This document shows positions 1 to 10,095 of a stretch of 64,000 nucleotides of DNA, in pieces (positions within the stretch are counted from its first letter, which is position 1; every line of letters starts with the position of its first letter). A program made the position numbers and the translations under genes. Origin of the DNA: Intestinibacter bartlettii (GTDB lineage Bacteria > Bacillota > Clostridia > Peptostreptococcales > Peptostreptococcaceae). The notes under the pieces are model-generated. The model did no database searches. It had not been told where the DNA came from and saw only the letters and a list, made by a program, of their open reading frames with translations. The DNA is taken from NCBI RefSeq assembly GCF_000154445.1, contig NZ_DS499566.1, one strand, 5' to 3'.

Positions 1-259
1 TAATAGATTTAAGGAATTTTTCTTGTTCTTTTAACTTAGCCACTAAATGTAATTTATTTTCGTATTCTCTAAGTATCTTTTCTGAACGCTTTAATGTGTC
101 GTAAACTCCTTGTCGTGATACTCCTAAGTTCTCACTTATCTCTCCTAAAGAATAATCTTCTTCGTAATAAAGAGATACCATTTCTCGCTGTTTTTCAGTC
201 AATAATTCTTTGTATTGCTCAAACAACAATCCAATTTCAACCATTTTTTCTATGTTCAT
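1..259 (-). CDS. ylxM: YlxM family HTH protein (3' end cut by window edge)
   Basis: About 86 codons are visible, starting MNIEKMVEIG at the ATG at 257-259 behind a GGAAGTGA ribosome binding site; the rest lies beyond base 1. A sigma-70 region 4-like helix-turn-helix (YSLGEISENLGVSRQGVYDT) fills residues about 39-58. YlxM proteins are about 110 residues and are co-transcribed with ffh in Firmicutes, where they modulate the signal recognition particle. The position just after ftsY fits, and ffh would be expected outside the window. A good promoter lies directly upstream, so the gene need not depend on ftsY transcription. Confidence 0.9.
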   Translation of the reverse strand, partial: MNIEKMVEIGLLFEQYKELLTEKQREMVSLYYEEDYSLGEISENLGVSRQGVYDTLKRSEKILREYENKLHLVAKLKEQEKFLKSI

Positions 260-310
260 AACAATCACTTCCAAGACTTTACTGTAAAGGTTCTTTACTT
301 TACACATTGT

Positions 311-339
311 ATTTTATATCAAATAAATATACTTGTCAA
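311..339 (-). promoter_or_regulatory. SigA-type promoter of ylxM
   Basis: On the minus strand TTGACA (334-339) is separated by 17 nt from TAAAAT (311-316). It sits about 50 nt before the ylxM ATG and just after the ftsY stop. Confidence 0.6.
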
Positions 340-357
340 CATTTATTTTATACAAGT

Positions 358-1716
358 TTAACTGAATAAAGCATCAACAAATGATTTCGAGTCAAAATCT
401 TGTAAATCTTCCATTTTCTCCCCTACACCTATTAATTTTACTGGCACATCTACCTCTGATTTAACAGCTAAAATAACCCCACCTTTAGCTGTTCCATCTA
501 ATTTAGTAAGCGCTAAACCAGTTATATCACACACTTCTTTAAAGCTTTTAGCTTGCGATACTGCATTTTGTCCTGTTGTCGCATCAACTACTAATAAAAC
601 TTCTTTTTTAGCTTCTGGATATTCTCTATCTACTATTTTAAATACTTTACCTAATTCATTCATTAGGTTTGATTTATTGTGAAGACGTCCTGCTGTATCA
701 CATATTAATACGTCTACTCCTCTAGCTTTAGATGCTTTTATCGCATCAAATATTACTGCTCCTGGGTCAGCACCTTCTTGATGTTTTATTATATCAACAT
801 TACATCTATTTGCCCATACTTCTAATTGATCGATTGCAGCCGCTCTAAATGTATCTCCTGCTGCAAGAAGTACTTTTTTACCTTCAGATTTATATCTGTG
901 AGCAAGTTTTCCGATTGTTGTAGTTTTACCTACGCCATTTACACCTACCATTAAGATTATAGTTGGGCTATGTGATACATCTAATTTAGTATCGTCTTTA
1001 GATAAAATATCTTCTATTATTAATTTTAGTTCTTCTCTTACATCTTGTGGATCTGTTATCTTTTTAGTTCTTATAACATCTTCTAATTTTTCAATTATAT
1101 CCATAGTAGTATTTACTCCTACGTCAGCTGTTATTAAAACTTCTTCTAAATCTTCTAAAAGCTCTTCATCTACCTTTGTATAAGCTTTTAAAACTTCATC
1201 AATTCTATCAGTTATACCTTGTTTTGCTTTAGTTAGACCTTGTTTTAATCTATCGAATAAACTTACTTTTTTAGGTTTTTCTTCCTCTTCTTCCAATTCG
1301 TCGTCTATTTGATTTTCAACAGTATCTTCTGATTCTTCTATTTCATCTTGTTTTTCTTGAGTTTCTATATCTTCAGCTTTTATTTCCTCAATCTCAGCTA
1401 TTTCTTCTTTAGCTTCTTCTTGTGCTTCTATTTGCTCTTCTAATATTTCTTGAGACACAGCTTCTTCATTTTTTGTTTCTTCAATTTTATTAGATTCAAT
1501 TTCGTCTTCTTCTAAAATTTCCACTTCTTCTTGCTCTTTTTGTGAATCATATTCAGAATTATCTTCATCATTTTCTAAATCAGATTTTACTTCTTCTTTA
1601 CTATCTTCTACATTTTGTGAGTCTTCTTCAGTTTCTTTCACTTCTAATTCTTCAACTGGTTCTTCTTGTATTTCTTCTTTTTTCTTTTTCCCAAAACCAA
1701 AAAGTTTTTTAAACAT
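358..1716 (-). CDS. ftsY: Signal recognition particle receptor FtsY
   Basis: SRP receptor GTPase that docks SRP-ribosome complexes at the membrane. The 452 residues split into an acidic Glu/Asp/Ser-rich N-terminal region (about 15-148), then the N domain (from about 150) and the GTPase G domain. Visible motifs are GVNGVGKTTT (258-267), DTFRAAAIDQ, DTAGR (about 340) and TKLDG (about 404). The ATG follows a GGAGG site 7 nt upstream. It lies directly downstream of smc, as in many clostridia. The acidic A domain is longer than in Bacillus subtilis FtsY (about 330 residues in total) and probably handles membrane or translocon contact. Identity is certain. Confidence 0.97.
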   Translation of the reverse strand: MFKKLFGFGKKKKEEIQEEPVEELEVKETEEDSQNVEDSKEEVKSDLENDEDNSEYDSQKEQEEVEILEEDEIESNKIEETKNEEAVSQEILEEQIEAQEEAKEEIAEIEEIKAEDIETQEKQDEIEESEDTVENQIDDELEEEEEKPKKVSLFDRLKQGLTKAKQGITDRIDEVLKAYTKVDEELLEDLEEVLITADVGVNTTMDIIEKLEDVIRTKKITDPQDVREELKLIIEDILSKDDTKLDVSHSPTIILMVGVNGVGKTTTIGKLAHRYKSEGKKVLLAAGDTFRAAAIDQLEVWANRCNVDIIKHQEGADPGAVIFDAIKASKARGVDVLICDTAGRLHNKSNLMNELGKVFKIVDREYPEAKKEVLLVVDATTGQNAVSQAKSFKEVCDITGLALTKLDGTAKGGVILAVKSEVDVPVKLIGVGEKMEDLQDFDSKSFVDALFS

Positions 1717-1731
1717 AATTTTTCCTCCATT

Positions 1732-4700
1732 TTATATTATATCTGTCATTTTATGTGCTTCATGAAGATCTAGACCTATTACTTTTGAAATAGCTTTTTT
1801 CTCCATTGTTACTCCATAAATATAGTCAGCAGCTTCCATTGTACCCCTTCTATGTGTTACGGCTATAAACTGAGTATCTTCTGATAATTCTTTTAGATAC
1901 TCACCAAATCTGAATATGTTGGCATCGTCTAATGGCGCCTCAATTTCATCTAGAATACAAAACGGTGTTGGTTTAGCTAAATATTATTGCAAATAATATA
2001 CTTATAGCTGTAAGAGCTTTTTCTCCACCTGATAGTAAATTTAAGTTTTTCATTTTCTTACCTGGTGGTTTCGCTGTTATTTGGATATCACTCTCAAGTA
2101 TATTATCTTCGTCTAATATAGTAAGCTCTCCCTCTCCACCTCCAAACAGTCTTTTATATACATATTTGAAGTTTTCATTAACTTGAGTAAATTGTTCTTT
2201 AAATTGAACTTTCATATTTACTTCTAGTTCTTCTATTATTTTCTCTATAGCACTTATTGATTCTTCTAAATCATTTTTTTGTTCACTATAGAAATCATAT
2301 CTCTCTTTAGTCTCTTTATATTCTTTTATAGAATCTATATTTATATTTCCAAGACTTGCAATCTCTCTTTTTATAGATTCAAGTATTTTTTTATTTATTT
2401 CAATTGAATCGTCTTTAAGCTCTAGAGCTTTTACATAGCTCAAATCATAATCTTCAAATAATCTAGTAGTATAACTTTCTTTATTTGATGATAAACGCTC
2501 TAATTTTGATTCAATTTTAAATTCACTTTGTCTAAGCTCCATACTTTGTCTTTCAAATGCTTTTAATTGTTTATTTAAGTCATTTATATTTTCTTTGAAT
2601 TTATTCTTAGCTTGTTGAGCATTATCCATTTCTTTATTTTTCTTAGAAAGCTCTTTGTTTAAGTTTTCACTTTCACTCATTTGAATTTGAGATTGATTTT
2701 TTAAATTTTCGATTTCTTTTTCTAATCTTTCTATATTATTTTTATTATCGATAATTTTTTTATTTGTATCATCTATCTCAGTTTTAATTCTGTTTATTTC
2801 TGCTTCTGTAGACTTAAATATCTCGCTTTTTTGAACAAAATCTAATTTTAAACTCTCGATTTGTTTCTTTTCTTTATCAAAGTCGTCATTGTGAGTTTCT
2901 TGAATTTTGCTAAGCTCTTCTATTTTCTTTTTATTTTGAGCTTCTTTTAATTCTATTTCTTTTATATTTTGTTCAATACTTTCTATTTTATTAGACGTAT
3001 AGTCTAAGTTTGAACTTAAACCATTTTTCTCTTTTTGTAACTTTTCAATATTTTGTTTTAAAGAATCTATTTCATAATTTATAGATGTAAGTTTAGTATT
3101 TTGTTTTACTATGTCTTTTTCTAATGCATTTATATCATTTTCATATGTATCTATGCTTTGTCTTGTTTTTGAAATAGATTCAATAATTATTTGTTTATTT
3201 TTTAAATTTTCTTCGTTTTCTACTTTTATATTTTGTATTTTTTCTTCAAAATCGCTTATAAGTCTTTTTCTAGATAATATATTAGTGCTTGTTTTTAAAC
3301 TACCACCAGTTAAAGATCCTCCTGGATTTAAAATATCTCCATCTAAAGTTACAACTTTAAATTTGTGATTAGTTTCATTTGCAAATTTAATACCATTATC
3401 TATATTGTCAATTACTATAGTTCTACCTAGTATATTTTCAATTATATCTCTATATTGTTCATCAAATTCTACTAAGTCACTCGCTATTTTTATATATGGA
3501 GTTTTAGAATTTATAGTATTTTCATTTATTTTTTTAGATTTTATAACATTCATAGGAAGGAAAGTAACCCTACCCATATTGTTTTTTTTAAGATAAGCAA
3601 TAGCATTTTTAGCTGCAAATTGGTCTGTAGTTATAATATTTTGCATATAAGCTCCAAGAGCCGCTTCTATCGCTTTTTCATACTCTGCTTTAGTAGTTAT
3701 AACTTGTCCTAATGCTCCACATATTCCAGATAAATTTTTATTTTTTAATACTTCTTTTACACCTCTGTTAAAGCCTTCATTATGCTTTTCCATATCTTTA
3801 TATATTTGAAGTTTAGAAGAATATTCTTTTTGAGAATAATTGTTGTTTTGTATTTTTATATCTATATTTCTATTTTCATTTTTATAGTTTTGTAACTCTT
3901 CTCTTAAATTATTTAAAGTTGTATTTTGCTTATTAAGCTCAACTTTAATTTCATTTACTTTTTCTTCTTTTTCTTTATATATAGATTTTTTTTGTTCTAA
4001 TGAAGTATTTATATCTGCTATATTATTATCTATTACTTCACTTCTAGAATTTATATTTTCAATATTTGCACCTAACATAGATAAGCTATTACTTAAATCT
4101 TTCTTTTCATTTAAGTAAGTTATTATATTGTCTTTTAAATCTTCTAGATTTTTAGTTAAGTTATTTAAATTTTGTTCTTTTTGGCTATTTTTTTGTTCTA
4201 TATCACTTATTTCCTTTTTTAATACAGAAATAGCTTCTTCGTCTACTTTTCTTTTATTTTGTAATTCTACTAACTTTTCATTATCTTCTTTTAATTTAAG
4301 TTCAAAATCATCTAAAGTCTTTTTATTGTTTTCTATATTAGACTTTGAGTTGTTTATCCTCTCATTTATAAGAGAAATTTGTGAATCATTTTGATTTATT
4401 ACATCTTTTATAGAGTCTATATATTCATTAAGCTTAGATATATTTTCTTCTAGCTTTTCGATTTCTTCATTAGCTAACTCTACATTTTTGTCCATTTTTT
4501 CTCTCAATACTTCTTTTTCATTTAACTCTTTTGCTAGTATTGTCTTTTGCTTTGTTATTTCAGATAATTCATTGTCTATCTTTTTAATTTCTCTAATATA
4601 ATTATTTACTTCTAATTTCTTTAAGTTTTCTCTAAGCTCTAAATATCTAAGAGCCTTTTTTTGTTGAGAAAAAAGAGGCTTTATTCTATTTTCAATTTCT

Positions 4701-5287
4701 ATATAAACATCTTCTATTCTCTCTAAGTTTTCTTTAGTATTTTTTAGGTTTTTTTCCGCTTCTTGTTTTTTATATCTATATTTAGATATCCCACACGCTT
4801 CATCAAAAACTTTTCTTCTGTTCGCTGGGTTATTACTTAAAATTTCATCTACTTTTCCTTGTTCTATAATAGAATAACCATCTTTACCTATACCTGTATC
4901 TAGAAGTAATTCTTTTATATCTTTTAATCTACAAGCTTTGTCATTTAAAAAGAATCCACTCTCTCCGTTTCTATAGGCTCTTCTTTTTATAGTAACTTCA
5001 CTAAAATCTATATTTAGTTTTTCATCACTATTGTCTATAGTAAGAGCTACTTCGCAGTAATTCATAGGTTTTTTATCTATTGTACCGGCAAATATAACAT
5101 CTTCTAGTTTATCTCCTCTAAGACTTTTTATACTTTGCTCGCCTAAAACCCATCTAACTGCATCGGATATATTACTCTTTCCACTTCCATTTGGTCCTAC
5201 GATTGCTGTTATTCCTTCATTAAAATTTATCTCTGTCTTTGTTGGAAAAGATTTAAATCCCTTTAATTCTAGTCTCTTTAAATGCAC
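1732..5287 (-). CDS. smc: Chromosome segregation protein SMC, interrupted by a one-base frameshift
   Basis: SMC condensin ATPase for chromosome compaction and segregation. Visible are the N-terminal Walker A (GPNGSGKSN, about residue 32), two long coiled coils, a hinge in the middle (around the GGSL residues) and the C-terminal signature LLSGGEKALTA. The frame then stops at 1973-1975. Removing one base from the AAA run at 1979-1981 restores LAKPTPFCILDEIEAPLDDA (Walker B and D-loop) and an end at 1732, giving about 1184 residues, the normal family length. Without the repair the protein lacks Walker B and cannot hydrolyse ATP. I prefer the GTG at 5285-5287 (VHLKRLELKGF) because AAGGGAGATGA precedes it; a TTG six codons earlier lies inside that ribosome binding site. 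A sequencing error is the simplest explanation. Confidence 0.93.
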
Positions 5288-5307
5288 TATCTCATCTCCC
5301 TTCAAAA

Positions 5308-6375
5308 CTAAAGGTTGTATATATCTAATAGTTTATTGTAAATTTCATTCATATTTACAGTAAACTCGCCTTTAGATGATACTATTGAAAGCTCATCTAT
5401 TGGTAAATCTTTCGGCATTGTTTTAAGATTTATATTGTATTTTTGTTTCATATATATTTTATTTGATCTTTTATTTCCTACTATTTTAGAAATATTTTTA
5501 TTATTTGAATTTACTATAAGCTCTCCACTTATTTCATTTTCTTTTACTATATAGTCTAGATAGTCTTTTATCATTTCACTTTCTACTAATTCTCTAAAAG
5601 CTGGATGATAAGGCCCTGCTACTACACCTTTTCCAAGTTGAATATCATCTGTAGCTTGAAGACCTACTCTTATTACATTAATATTGTTTATATAGAATAA
5701 AACTAATAACTTTTTAACTATATTTATACATTGTTCTAAAGAAAACGGCGTATATTCTCCTCTTTCTAAAAGCATTTCAAGTCCTGTATCTTTAACTACT
5801 AGAGTTGGATATATTCTAACACAATCTGGGTTTAGACTTATAAACTTTCTAGCTGTTTCTATACATTTTTCTTCTGTATCAGATGGAAGACCTACCATCA
5901 TTTGTAAACCTAATTTTATATCGTGTTCTTTTATTAATTTTGCACTTTTTATTACTGATTCTATATCATGTCCTCTTACACTATCTATAAGCACTTTAGC
6001 ATCCATAGATTGAACGCCTAGCTCTATAATACTAGCATCGTATTTTTTAAGTCTTTCTAAAATTGAATCACTTATACAGTCTGGTCTTGTAGACATTCTT
6101 ATTTCGTGTACTAATCCCTTGTCTACATATTCTTTTGCAACTGCTAATAATTCATTTTGGCATTCTTCTTCTATTGCAGTAAAGCTTCCTCCAAAAAATG
6201 CTATTTCAACATTTGTATCTTTATCTATAGTTTCTAAGCATTCTTCGATTATATTTCTAGCATCTTGTGCTGTAACTTCTGTACTTACTCCAGTTATTTT
6301 CTTTTGATTGCAAAAAATACAATCATGAGGACACCCTCTGTGAGGAACAAATATAGGTATTATTCTTTTTTTCAT
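5308..6375 (-). CDS. Radical SAM protein (Elp3-like family)
   Basis: 355 residues with a radical SAM cluster motif near the N terminus, CPHDCIFC (C-x3-C-x2-C, about residues 15-22), followed by FFGGSFTA, the SAM-binding glycine-rich strand. The core resembles COG1243 (Elp3-like) proteins but has no acetyltransferase domain at this length. A homologue sits between rnc and smc in related clostridia. It ends 20 nt before the preferred smc start and begins 15 nt after rnc, so rnc, this gene and smc are probably co-transcribed. The substrate is unknown. A tRNA-modification role is suggested by the family name only. Confidence 0.8.
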   Translation of the reverse strand: MKKRIIPIFVPHRGCPHDCIFCNQKKITGVSTEVTAQDARNIIEECLETIDKDTNVEIAFFGGSFTAIEEECQNELLAVAKEYVDKGLVHEIRMSTRPDCISDSILERLKKYDASIIELGVQSMDAKVLIDSVRGHDIESVIKSAKLIKEHDIKLGLQMMVGLPSDTEEKCIETARKFISLNPDCVRIYPTLVVKDTGLEMLLERGEYTPFSLEQCINIVKKLLVLFYINNINVIRVGLQATDDIQLGKGVVAGPYHPAFRELVESEMIKDYLDYIVKENEISGELIVNSNNKNISKIVGNKRSNKIYMKQKYNINLKTMPKDLPIDELSIVSSKGEFTVNMNEIYNKLLDIYNL

Positions 6376-6389
6376 TTAAATATACCACC

Positions 6390-7091
6390 TTACATTTTTT
6401 TGTCTAATGCACATTTTGCAGCAACTTGCTCTGCATCTTTTTTACTTTTACCTTCACCTACACCTAATACAGTGTCGTTTATTCCGACTTCCATAACAAA
6501 GCGTTTGTTGTGGTCTGGTCCTTTTTCTTCGATTAATTTATACCAGATGTTATTTTCTCCATTACTTTGTAATACTTCTTGTAAACAAGTTTTATAATCT
6601 CTAAATATTTTTCCTTTTATAGAGTCATTTATTATTTTTTCCATATTAGTTAATATAAACTCTCTTGCACATTTTATTCCGCCATCTAGATAAATAGCCG
6701 CTATAACAGCCTCAAGAGCATCTGCAAGTATAGATATTCTTTCTCTACCACCTGTAGCTTCTTCACCTTTTCCTAATAGCATATATTTTCCTAAATGTAT
6801 ATTTTTAGAAACTTCACTTAAAGATTCTTCACAAACTATGTTTGCTCTTATTTTTGTAAGTTCACCTTCAGGTAATTTTGTTTCTTTTTTGAATAAGTAA
6901 TCACTTATTACTATACTTAATACAGAGTCTCCTAAAAACTCTAGTCTTTCATTAAAAGGATAGTTTTTATTTTCATTTGAATAAGAACTATGTGTTAAAG
7001 CTTCTAATATATATTCTTTATTTTTAAATTCATAATTTATTTTTTGTTCAAATAATTCTATATTACTTGATATTCTTCTATTTATTTTCAT
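6390..7091 (-). CDS. rnc: Ribonuclease III
   Basis: Double-strand-specific endoribonuclease that processes rRNA precursors and structured mRNAs. The 233 residues contain the RNase III signature NERLEFLGDSVL (about residues 47-58, with catalytic Glu and Asp), a second acidic site (ADALEAVIAA) and a C-terminal double-stranded RNA-binding domain (from about 160, ending KKDAEQVAAKCALDK). It starts at an ATG behind GGAGGATGTTTA. It is probably the first gene of a unit continuing into the radical SAM gene, smc and ftsY. Confidence 0.97.
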   Translation of the reverse strand: MKINRRISSNIELFEQKINYEFKNKEYILEALTHSSYSNENKNYPFNERLEFLGDSVLSIVISDYLFKKETKLPEGELTKIRANIVCEESLSEVSKNIHLGKYMLLGKGEEATGGRERISILADALEAVIAAIYLDGGIKCAREFILTNMEKIINDSIKGKIFRDYKTCLQEVLQSNGENNIWYKLIEEKGPDHNKRFVMEVGINDTVLGVGEGKSKKDAEQVAAKCALDKKM

Positions 7092-7190
7092 TAAACATCC
7101 TCCAAACTAATTATTTTGTTAGATCAATCTCAATATTATTTATGTTATATTTATATAATTCCCATGAATCAAAAAAACATATTTACTTTA

Positions 7191-7220
7191 AAAAACCTAT
7201 GAAGATTTAAACTTCATAGG
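7191..7220 (-). terminator. Terminator of the CD1247-type gene
   Basis: Perfect 9-bp stem CCTATGAAG/CTTCATAGG (7196-7204 and 7212-7220) with a 7-nt loop, followed on the minus strand by a T run at 7191-7195. It lies between the CD1247-type stop codon and rnc. Confidence 0.75.
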
Positions 7221-7257
7221 CGCTTTTTAAACCAAACATTCACTATACAAATTACAA

Positions 7258-7785
7258 CTATTTTTCTTCATCTTCAGATTCGACTTCGCAACCACAACCA
7301 CAACCGCAGCTATCATCACAATCGTCACAATCATCTTCAGAAGATAATATAACAGCATGACAATTTGGACAAATTACATCTACTGAGTCATCAAATAATA
7401 ATTCTTCATCGATTTCTACTACTTCTGAGCAATTTGGGCATTCCATTTCTATAAAACTTAACCCATCTTCATCATCGTCATAATCTTCGTCTTCATCATA
7501 CTCATCATCGTAGTCTTCATCATCGTAATCGTCATCGTCTTCGTCGTATAACCATTCTTCTAAATCTTCTACTTCTTGTTGTAATTCCTCAACTTCGTAT
7601 TCTAACTCTTCTACTTGATCTTCTAAGTCTCCTACTGAATATTCTAATTCTTCTACTTTATCAGCAAAACATCCTAATATTTCTACTATTTTGCCGATCA
7701 TTTTGCCTTCTTTACTTTTATCATCGATATCTAATCCTTCAGCTAAACCTCTTAAATATGCAACTTCTTCACCTAGTTTTTTCAT
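7258..7785 (-). CDS. CD1247 N-terminal domain-type acidic zinc-ribbon protein
   Basis: Uncharacterised 175-residue protein matching the clostridial family named after C. difficile CD1247. Order of parts: a conserved N-terminal domain (MKKLGEEVAYLRGLAEGLDI), a heptad coiled coil rich in Glu and Leu (about 45-80), a run of about 30 Asp/Glu/Tyr residues, a zinc ribbon (CPNC ... CPNC) and a Cys-rich tail ending GCGCGCE. The ATG at 7783-7785 is chosen because AGGAGAGG stands 8 nt before it; an in-frame ATG seven codons upstream has no such site. It sits just upstream of rnc as in C. difficile. No function is known. Zinc binding is inferred. Confidence 0.82.
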   Translation of the reverse strand: MKKLGEEVAYLRGLAEGLDIDDKSKEGKMIGKIVEILGCFADKVEELEYSVGDLEDQVEELEYEVEELQQEVEDLEEWLYDEDDDDYDDEDYDDEYDEDEDYDDDEDGLSFIEMECPNCSEVVEIDEELLFDDSVDVICPNCHAVILSSEDDCDDCDDSCGCGCGCEVESEDEEK

Positions 7786-8004
7786 GATAAACCTCTCCTT
7801 TTGCATTTTTTATATCTTATTAAGAAAGCTATTACTTTAAAAATCCTTACTTTAAAGATTCTTTAAACCAAAACTTTCTCAAGATAGATTTGATTTAAAC
7901 AACTTTCTAGAAATCTTATGTATTATAATTTCTAAGGCATATAATTTAATTCCTTTAAAAAATATGAAACTTTATAAAATACCTTTAAATTTTTAGTATT
8001 TGTT

Positions 8005-8050
8005 TTAAAAAAGCTCATATATCATTAATATTTGATATATAAGCTTTTTT
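8005..8050 (-). terminator. Terminator of efp
   Basis: Long hairpin, AAAAAAGCTCATATATCA pairing with TGATATATAAGCTTTTTT (one mismatch), about 8 nt loop. T runs on both sides could make it bidirectional. It lies 12 nt after the efp stop. Confidence 0.7.
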
Positions 8051-8062
8051 TATGCTAAAATA

Positions 8063-8620
8063 TTAAACTCTTGATAAATATTCACCAGTTCTAGTATCTA
8101 TTTTTATTTTGTCTCCTTCATTTATGAATAAAGGTACTTGAACTACTGCTCCTGTTTCTACAGTAGCTGATTTAGTAACGTTACTTGCTGTATCACCTTT
8201 TATACCTGGTTCAGTTTCAGTTACTTCTAATTCTGCAAAGTTTGGAGCTTCTACTTGGAATGGTTGTCCTTGATAGAATCTTATTGTTGCTACTTCGTTT
8301 TCTTTTAAGAATTTTATAGCATCTTCTACTTGTTCGTAGTTTAGTGGTATTTGGTCGAAAGTTTCTTCGTCCATGAAGTAGTATAATTCACCATCATTGT
8401 ATAAATATTGCATTTGTTTTGTTTCTATTATAGCTTTTGGGAATTTATCACTTGGATTAAAAGCTTCTTCTCTTATAGCTCCAGTTCTTAAGTTTTTGTA
8501 TTTAGTTCTTACGAAAGCTGCACCTTTACCTGGTTTAACGTGTTGGAAATCAACTACTAAACATGGTTGACCATCCTTTTCAAAAGTTACACCTTTTCTA
8601 AAATCTCCTGCTGTTACCAT
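8063..8620 (-). CDS. efp: Elongation factor P
   Basis: Translation factor that relieves ribosome stalling at polyproline stretches. 185 residues, the normal length, with the three beta-barrel domains. The N-terminal domain holds the loop HVKPGKGAAFVR, whose Lys sits where EF-P is modified or contacts the peptidyl-tRNA. The C-terminal OB domain carries the family signature around GDTASNVTKSATVETG. The gene has its own strong promoter and its own terminator, so it is monocistronic. Confidence 0.97.
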   Translation of the reverse strand: MVTAGDFRKGVTFEKDGQPCLVVDFQHVKPGKGAAFVRTKYKNLRTGAIREEAFNPSDKFPKAIIETKQMQYLYNDGELYYFMDEETFDQIPLNYEQVEDAIKFLKENEVATIRFYQGQPFQVEAPNFAELEVTETEPGIKGDTASNVTKSATVETGAVVQVPLFINEGDKIKIDTRTGEYLSRV

Positions 8621-8665
8621 TATTATTCCTCCATGTAAATAAATTTCTAATGTTTTATCATTTTT

Positions 8666-8693
8666 ATTATATATATGTTACTAAGATTGTCAA
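8666..8693 (-). promoter_or_regulatory. SigA promoter of efp
   Basis: Consensus TTGACA (8688-8693), 16-nt spacer and TATAAT (8666-8671) on the minus strand, about 45 nt before the efp ATG. Confidence 0.75.
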
Positions 8694-8945
8694 GTTTTAT
8701 ATATATTAACAATCATATATACTATAATATCATAATTTATCTTTAGTAAACAAGGTTTTAAGTATTTTAGTTTATTATATTTTATTTCTATATTATAATT
8801 TTTACTTTATATTAAATATTTATTCCAAAATTATAAAAAAATCTTTAGTTCTAAAGACCCTTAAAAATGTAGATTTTTTTGAAATGCATTAACGTAAATT
8901 ATATTTATCCACTATTTAAATCTGATTATAATTTCCTATGTACTA
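8694..8945. other. AT-rich gap between aroK fusion terminator and efp promoter
   Basis: No gene seen. It contains a hairpin in which AAAAAAATCT (8835-8844) pairs with AGATTTTTTT (8871-8880), with an inner palindrome CTTTAGTTCTAAAG (8843-8856). It could be a second terminator for the upstream gene. Confidence 0.4.
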
Positions 8946-8986
8946 AAAAAATCCTTTCTAAATATATAATCAAAGAAAGGATTTTT
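8946..8986 (-). terminator. Terminator of the aroK fusion gene
   Basis: AAAAAATCCTTTCT (8946-8959) pairs with the AGAAAGGATTTTT segment (8974-8986), 10 nt after the stop codon. T runs on both strands. Confidence 0.75.
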
Positions 8987-8995
8987 ATTTTTATA

Positions 8996-9781
8996 TTAAT
9001 CTAAATTTGCTAATTTACTTACTACTTCTTCTGCTATTGCATGTATTGGTTTTTGGTCTGTATTTACTACGATATCTGCTACTGATTCATATCTACTTCT
9101 ACGCTTTTCCATTAAATCGCTTATATATTCAACATTCATATTTCCATTTAATAATGGTCTTTGATTACTATATTTTACCCTATCATATACTGTTTCTGGA
9201 GATGCTGTAAGCAATACTATTTTTCCATTTTTCTTCATTAATTCTACATTTTCATCTCTCATTGGCATTCCACCACCACAAGAGATTATTATTCCTTGTC
9301 TAGTTTCTAATTCTTTTAAAGCATTACTTTCACATTTTCTAAAATATTCTTCACCTTTTCTTTGGAATATTTCATTTATTGTCATATCTTCTCTTTTTAC
9401 TATAAAGTCATCAGTTTCTAAATCTTCCATTTCAAGTATATGGCTTAAATATTTAGCTATTGTAGATTTACCACATCCCATAAATCCTATTAACATTATA
9501 TTGTATGGAAATAGGTTTTTAGCTTGATATTTTTTAGCATTTTTAACAACGTATCTAAATACGTTCATTATTTCATCTTCATATTTATTATCTTTTAATT
9601 TTTTACATAGTGCTACTTCTTTTTTACCTTCATATTCTGGTTGTAGTATAGGCAGACCTTTTTCTTTTTTATATTGCATTATTTCGTCTATACAATCCAT
9701 TCTTTTTGACAAAATTTTTATAATTTCATCATCATACATACTAATTTTAGCTCTTACTTTTTCTATATTATCCATATGCAA
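8996..9781 (-). CDS. aroK: Chorismate mutase-shikimate kinase fusion
   Basis: 261-residue bifunctional enzyme. Residues 1-88 form an all-helical AroQ-type chorismate mutase (chorismate to prephenate): Arg of KVRAKISMYD, Arg of SKRMD, Lys of QYKKEK and a C-terminal KYQ occupy the usual active-site positions. Residues 93-261 are shikimate kinase: Walker A GFMGCGKST, ETDDF, FRKCES, SCGGGMP and QRPLL. The two activities are not consecutive; they stand three steps apart in the pathway. The ATG at 9779-9781 follows AAGGTGGG. It has its own promoter and terminator, and no other aro synthesis gene is adjacent. The usual Arg of the mutase PxRE motif is replaced by PEYEGK, so mutase activity is likely but unproven. 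Confidence 0.92.
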   Translation of the reverse strand: MHMDNIEKVRAKISMYDDEIIKILSKRMDCIDEIMQYKKEKGLPILQPEYEGKKEVALCKKLKDNKYEDEIMNVFRYVVKNAKKYQAKNLFPYNIMLIGFMGCGKSTIAKYLSHILEMEDLETDDFIVKREDMTINEIFQRKGEEYFRKCESNALKELETRQGIIISCGGGMPMRDENVELMKKNGKIVLLTASPETVYDRVKYSNQRPLLNGNMNVEYISDLMEKRRSRYESVADIVVNTDQKPIHAIAEEVVSKLANLD

Positions 9782-9812
9782 TACCCACCTTATCTAATTG
9801 TATTTTTACTAA

Positions 9813-9841
9813 ATTATAGCAATATATTAATGAAATTTCAA
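9813..9841 (-). promoter_or_regulatory. SigA promoter of the aroK fusion
   Basis: TTGAAA (9836-9841), 17-nt spacer, TATAAT (9813-9818) on the minus strand. The 5' leader is only about 25 nt, so there is no room for an attenuator. The rest of the gap up to the aroD stop is AT-rich and shows no gene. Confidence 0.7.
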
Positions 9842-10095
9842 CAATCCCAAAGATTAAAAAGCCCATTTTGATAATATTCTTTATTTTTTAATTTTTCGAT
9901 TTTTATAAGTCGAATTTTGTTTGATTTTTAAATAAAATACTATATTTCACTTTTATTTTTTAATCTAAAAAATACTAGACCACAAATTTTTTCTTATATT
10001 TCCATGCTCTTTCCCATTTAAATTAGTTTTTTATTAATAGTAAACTATAATACTAATTTCGTCTAATTAATTTATTACTTTATTTATATATATTT

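Noticed and set aside
1260..1700. Tandem repeat in ftsY
   Set aside because: It is a low-complexity Glu/Asp-coding stretch with no regular unit; FtsY acidic domains are known to vary in this way.
1973..1985. Programmed +1 frameshift in smc
   Set aside because: No slippery site or stop-codon signal of the prfB type is visible, similar one-base breaks occur in unrelated genes, and SMC needs its C-terminal Walker B in full amount. Sequencing error is simpler.
3111..4394. Plus-strand open frames inside smc
   Set aside because: They are antisense frames of coiled-coil coding DNA, have no ribosome binding sites, and consist of Ser/Phe/Leu repeats.
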